Positions 60,484-64,000 of a DNA stretch of 64,000 bases are shown piece by piece. The stretch comes from Nyssa sinensis (Eukaryota > Streptophyta > Magnoliopsida > Cornales > Nyssaceae), in contig CM018035.1 of NCBI GenBank assembly GCA_008638375.1, forward strand, positions 27,406,307 to 27,470,306, in the 5' to 3' direction. Below the pieces are notes generated by a model. That model had not been told where the DNA came from, searched no databases, and was given only the letters and a program-made list of their open reading frames with translations. The position numbers and the translations under genes are program-made. Position 1 is the first letter of the stretch; each line of letters starts with the position of its first letter.

Positions 60484-60878
60484 GTATATATGTCTTACCA
60501 TGCATCATGAAACATTAGATTATTGCCGGCCGTCTCTCAATATATATATGTCTTCCCCTCCGGTTCCTTCCTGTGTGGTTTGGCATAGCATGAATTTTAA
60601 GTTTGTAGGCCACAGGTGTTTGGGAAGGGGCCCTTTTATTTATGAAATATAGTAGTAGTTTGTCGCCAACTTTTTGGGAAGGGCCCTTTTATTTATGAAA
60701 TATAGTAGTAATTTGTTGCCAACTTTTTGAGTTCAGCAAATTTTCTTCCATCTTGTTGATAAGTTATTACTTGTGAATCGTGAGTATTAGGAGAGCGAAT
60801 AAGAGAATATATGTGGTACAGGGAATGGCTCTTCCATGTTAGATGGCTGAAATGGTAAGGAGAAAGCAGGTGTGGTGA
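60484..60878 (+). other. OPR intron 1, proximal part
   Basis: Non-coding, with a 54-bp tandem duplication (60621-60674 and 60675-60728, around GGGCCCTTTTATTTATGAAA). It ends at GGTGA, the candidate target duplication for the antisense LTR. Confidence 0.55.
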
Positions 60879-62342
60879 TGTCACGACCCGAAATCCGCCT
60901 CGCGCGGACCTCGTGTCGGGACTGCCGCCTGCAGATCCGGGGGCCTTGAGACAAGGCTCACATAAGCAGCGGTATCGAATAGATGTATAACATGTGGTTT
61001 GCGGAAGCGTGAAAAAAAAAATTTTCTTTTCTTTTCTCATTTTAAAATTTGCACATCCGTCCGGTATTGCTGCTCTTTACATTGCAGTATACATGATTAT
61101 ACATTCAGAGCATAATTAAAACTTAAAGTCTTTATAATTAATACATGTTTAACTGCCCCACGGGGCTTAATACATAACAGTTTACTACTTCCTAATACAA
61201 AAGCTACTATTAAAGTCCATAGTGTTCCACAAAAGATACTACTTAAACAACCCCTCCAAAAACGGCCAGACTCTTCACCATCGTCATCAAAATCAAGACT
61301 GCTGCTAATCACCTGAAAGGAGGACGGATAAAATCCGGGTAAGCTAATCTAAGCTTGTGAGTAATTCCTGCATTCGTCATAAGGTTTTCAATTGGTAGTG
61401 GTTTTGTACATGAGAGTTATAAAATACTCACTACCAATTGCTCGTACTTTTAGAACATAGAATATTTGCATTCTTAAAATAGATAGCTTTGAAACATTTA
61501 AAGTATTCAAACTAAACATACATTTCTTCAAGTAGAGTATATGCACTTCAAGAACATATAAACATGCATGATAAAAATGGGGGTAAAAACCTGCTTCCAT
61601 TTTCAAAAGCGTTTGTCATCTTTTCTCTTTAATTAGGTGGAATCTGTTTCAAACCAGACTCCCGTTTTACTGCAATGCTACAATGGAGATATCTCATTTG
61701 CCTAGGGAATTAGATCCTGCTACTGGGCATTTCTTCATGTCATAGTTGAATCCCAAAGGATTTCAACGTCGCATGTGGTACTTAAGTACCCTTTATCTTA
61801 TAAAACATTTATCACATGGCTTCTTCAATAGATACTTTTCATGAGTATTTAAAACATGAAATACATAACTTCTGCAATAGAACTTCAAATACTTGGAATA
61901 ATCAAATTCAGAGTATTTAAGGAATTGACATTTTACTCAGACATGCTAAATATTTCTAAGAAAGGAACTGCATAAAAACATTTACGGAGCATGTCATAAC
62001 AGAATATTTTAAAACAGCAATCATATAAAGACTGAATTTGATATTCAAATGCTTCACATAACTTGAACTCAAAACTTCTTCAAATATATGGAGTTAAATC
62101 TCCACTTCAAATACAGGGTTACGTCACTTTATGTGTCGGGGCCGGCTCTACTGAGGCGCCTTCCCTTTACCCTTTTCCTTTCTTAACCTAACATGATTTA
62201 TGTAGATTTCATAAATTCTGTATGCACTTAATCATCTTCATGACTTACCAATTGTAGACTATGCAAGACTAAATTTTTAAAATCGGTCTAACTCATAGCT
62301 GTATTATAGACTAGTCATTTATGTATTTAATGATAATAAATA

Positions 62343-62597
62343 TTACCTGCGGCGCATTTCAGCTAGGGTTTCGGTGTTCTCTCTTTCTTCTTCCTCTTTT
62401 TCTTCCTTAAGCTTTGCCTCAGCAAGTCTCCTTGCTACAACTTCATGCATAAATCGTCCCATTGGGACGATTGGGGTCCAATATCTGAATGGCGTAAGGG
62501 AGATGATCTCATAGGTTTTGGCGATCCTTATCTTCCTGTGGATCACCCTATGCTGCAAATCTAGTTCGTCCCTGAATTCTTGTTGTTTCTTATCCAT
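62343..62597 (-). CDS. Hypothetical 84-residue ORF inside the antisense LTR
   Basis: Not recognised. It starts MDKKQQEFRDELDLQHRVIH at 62597 in a good context (CTAAATGGA). A middle part holds IIS-LTPFRYW-PIVPMGRFM; then comes a strongly charged helix (AEAKLKEEKEEEERENTETL) ending EMRRR. The stop TAA overlaps a splice-donor-like CGCCGCAG|GTAATAT, so the ORF could be the end of a first exon. A TGTTAG acceptor-like site follows ~160 bp further along the - strand. Element D LTRs have no counterpart of this segment. It may be a captured host exon or a chance ORF; base composition is less AT-rich than its surroundings. Confidence 0.3.
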   Translation of the reverse strand: MDKKQQEFRDELDLQHRVIHRKIRIAKTYEIISLTPFRYWTPIVPMGRFMHEVVARRLAEAKLKEEKEEEERENTETLAEMRRR

Positions 62598-63169
62598 TTA
62601 GAGATTTCTAGGTTTTAACTTAAAACACAAATCCAACATATTAGAAATTATTTCTATTTCAACTATACTCTTCTAGTAGCTCCATTAATTTTTAATTTAA
62701 ATTTAATTACTTCACATGTTTACGTGTCGTATCCTTACGTATCTTATTTTTTACGTATGAGCCTTAGTTTAGTACTTTGGCAAATGGTTTAGTTCATAGC
62801 CCCCTGACTGATGCTATTCATCAAATTTTATGTCTCTTTATTTTAGACATCTCTTTTGGTTGAATAGACTCTACCATTGAGTCCGGAACGTCAAAGAAAG
62901 TCAACTTAGGCTTTCGCGGAACTCCGTTTTGGTTTGGTAGCAGTAGGGGCATTTTGGTCATTTTAGCATTTTTATGGGTCTTTAATTTTTTGGAATCTCG
63001 TCTCATGACGTGGACCTCACCATTGGATTCAGGAGGTCTGAGATAGTAAGAATACACTAATAACTTGTTAATTTTGGACAACGGCTATTTTTGACATTAT
63101 TTATTTTTAATAAATTAATTTCATCAAGTATTACATATATATATTTTGGTTGCATAAAGGGTTGGATGA

Positions 63170-63260
63170 AATGGGTGGCACGCTGACCAGCGTGTCACCT
63201 CCCCTCTAAAAGATACTGCGTTCGAGTCTCCATAGGTGCGTATGCACCTTTTTATTTTTT
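63170..63260 (+). other. tRNA-like module 1 (A box, B box, hairpin, oligo-T)
   Basis: A-box-like TGGCACGCTGACC from 63176; B-box-like GCGTTCGAGTCTCC with TTCGA at 63221 (45 bases after the A-box T; tRNA positions T8 to T54 are normally 46 apart). A hairpin AGGTGC-GTAT-GCACCT lies at 63234-63249, then T-runs at 63249-63253 and 63255-63260, which would serve as a Pol III terminator. There is no acceptor-stem pairing, so it is not a tRNA gene. Confidence 0.45.
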
Positions 63261-63317
63261 GGTTTTATTAAATATATAATATATATATATATATTTTGTC
63301 ACATATGTCTCACACGC

Positions 63318-63405
63318 GTGCGCGTGGCCGAGTGGAAAGGGAGGGGGTTTAGGCGCGTGGCGTCAGGGGTTCGAACCCCAGGAACTGCGGTTCCTCATTT
63401 TTTTC
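63318..63405 (+). other. tRNA-like module 2 (A box, B box, hairpin, oligo-T)
   Basis: Perfect A box TGGCCGAGTGG at 63325-63335 and B box GGTTCGAACCC at 63368-63378, with TTCGA again 45 bases after the A-box T. A hairpin AGGAAC-TGCG-GTTCCT lies at 63380-63395, then seven or more T from 63398. Every element has the same order as module 1, offset by 146-149 bp, but the hairpin sequence is different. Confidence 0.5.
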
Positions 63406-64000
63406 TTAATTTTTTGAAGCCAAACGGTGGACAGGGCATTAAACGCGTATAAGTCACCTTATCCGCGTTTAGGATATTAAATAGGACTCTAAACCGTGTT
63501 ACCAAATGGCCTAATTCTGATTTTTTTTAAAACAAAAAACCCTACGTCCAAAACGACGTCGTGTTATTTATGCGGTGGCTAATTCGTAAGCCATCACGTG
63601 TCTGAGTTAACTCACAGAGCCTAACCGAGACACTCGAGTCAACTCATCGTCTTCCTCTTCATCACCCACGACTGTTGCCCTAATTCTGATTTTTCTTTTT
63701 CTTCAATTTCGTGAGTTTTTAATCATTCTTCACTCTCTGTTTTCATCCCCATCCATTCCCATAACATTAAGGATAGGTTTTGCATTCATAATAGGGTTCG
63801 AATTGGTCTTATTAGCTCGAGCAGAGGGTTGATAACCCAACCTGCAACTTGTTCGTATATGCTCATTTTTGAGCAAAAATGATTGAGGTTTGTTCTGTTG
63901 TGATCCATTTTCCATAAGGTTTCATTCCTCATTCTTTAAACCTAGTTTTGGTGTGAGTTTCAGAGTTTTGTTTTCAAAACCAAAACCTGTAACTCGTGTT

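Larger units (their letters stand above)
60879..64000 (-). mobile_element. Antisense gypsy LTR in OPR intron 1, runs off the window
   Basis: Its - strand 3' end, GGGTCGTGACA, lies at 60889-60879. Going rightwards on + it mirrors Element D's LTR in reverse order: the GCTCACATAAGCA block, CACTACCAATTGCTCG (61422-61443, compare 59079), the GAATCTGTTTC block, two shared modules near 62880 and 63010, an AGGGCAACAG counterpart near 63673, and a TTGAGCAAAAATGA counterpart near 63870. The LTR start is beyond 64000. It differs enough from Element D to be a separate subfamily, with an extra ORF and tRNA-like modules. Confidence 0.82.

Noticed and set aside
61097..61312. 71-residue minus ORF in the antisense LTR near 61.2 kb
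   Set aside because: The region is collinear with the LTR 3' end of Element D, where the corresponding frame is interrupted; no recognisable motif.
63318..63396. A genuine nuclear tRNA gene (Ser-like) at the second tRNA-like module
   Set aside because: A and B boxes are good but there is no acceptor stem, no clean anticodon arm, and a local hairpin occupies the 3' side.

Overview
This looks like nuclear DNA of a flowering plant, probably a eudicot with a large repeat-rich genome. It contains CACTA and long-LTR Ty3/gypsy transposons with tRNA-Met-type primer binding sites, spliced transposase genes, and the first coding exon of a plant 12-oxophytodienoate reductase (OPR, Old Yellow Enzyme family). 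I see no bacterial operons, rRNA or CRISPR. Apart from the OPR exon and its flanks, almost everything assignable derives from transposable elements, mostly decayed and nested.

Layout. 1-3390: broken gypsy LTR pieces in both orientations. 3391-13082: CACTA-1, a full-length CACTA DNA transposon (TIRs, AAT target duplication) with decayed TNP2 and TNPA-like genes and a ~160-bp tandem array. It sits about 30 bp inside the 3' end of an LTR. 13115-14025: a copia RNase H scrap joined to an L1 reverse-transcriptase scrap. 14026-14450: a TRIM-like element. 14880-19020: a decayed Tat-type gypsy element with integrase on + and a PF04195-like antisense ORF on -, followed by an LTR-like tail.

19479-34283: Element A, a gypsy element (TATAT target duplication) whose pol is only protease plus partial RT. 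Its left LTR is interrupted by Element B (21602-27137), a 5.5-kb solo LTR with several internal tandem arrays. 34786-50784: CACTA-2 (ATT target duplication, TNPA-like remnant only). Element C (37518-48437, TATAA target duplication) lies inside it. Element C is a very young chromovirus-type gypsy element with near-identical 2.85-kb LTRs and an almost complete gag-pol broken by about three single-base frameshifts.

50862-59626: Element D (ATCAG target duplication), a non-autonomous gypsy element with 3.6-3.7 kb LTRs and only a gag scrap inside. It lies about 770 bp upstream of the OPR start codon. OPR exon 1 is at 60398-60483. Its first intron is entered at 60879 by an antisense gypsy LTR that runs to the end of the window, so the other OPR exons are not visible.

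How it fits together: the only likely functional host gene is OPR, flanked upstream and in intron 1 by LTRs of related families. The most unusual signal is a pair of tRNA-like modules, antisense inside the intronic LTR (about 63170-63405). They have identical A-box/B-box spacing, and each is followed by a 6-bp-stem, 4-nt-loop hairpin of different sequence and an oligo-T run. A third, looser module lies antisense in Element B.
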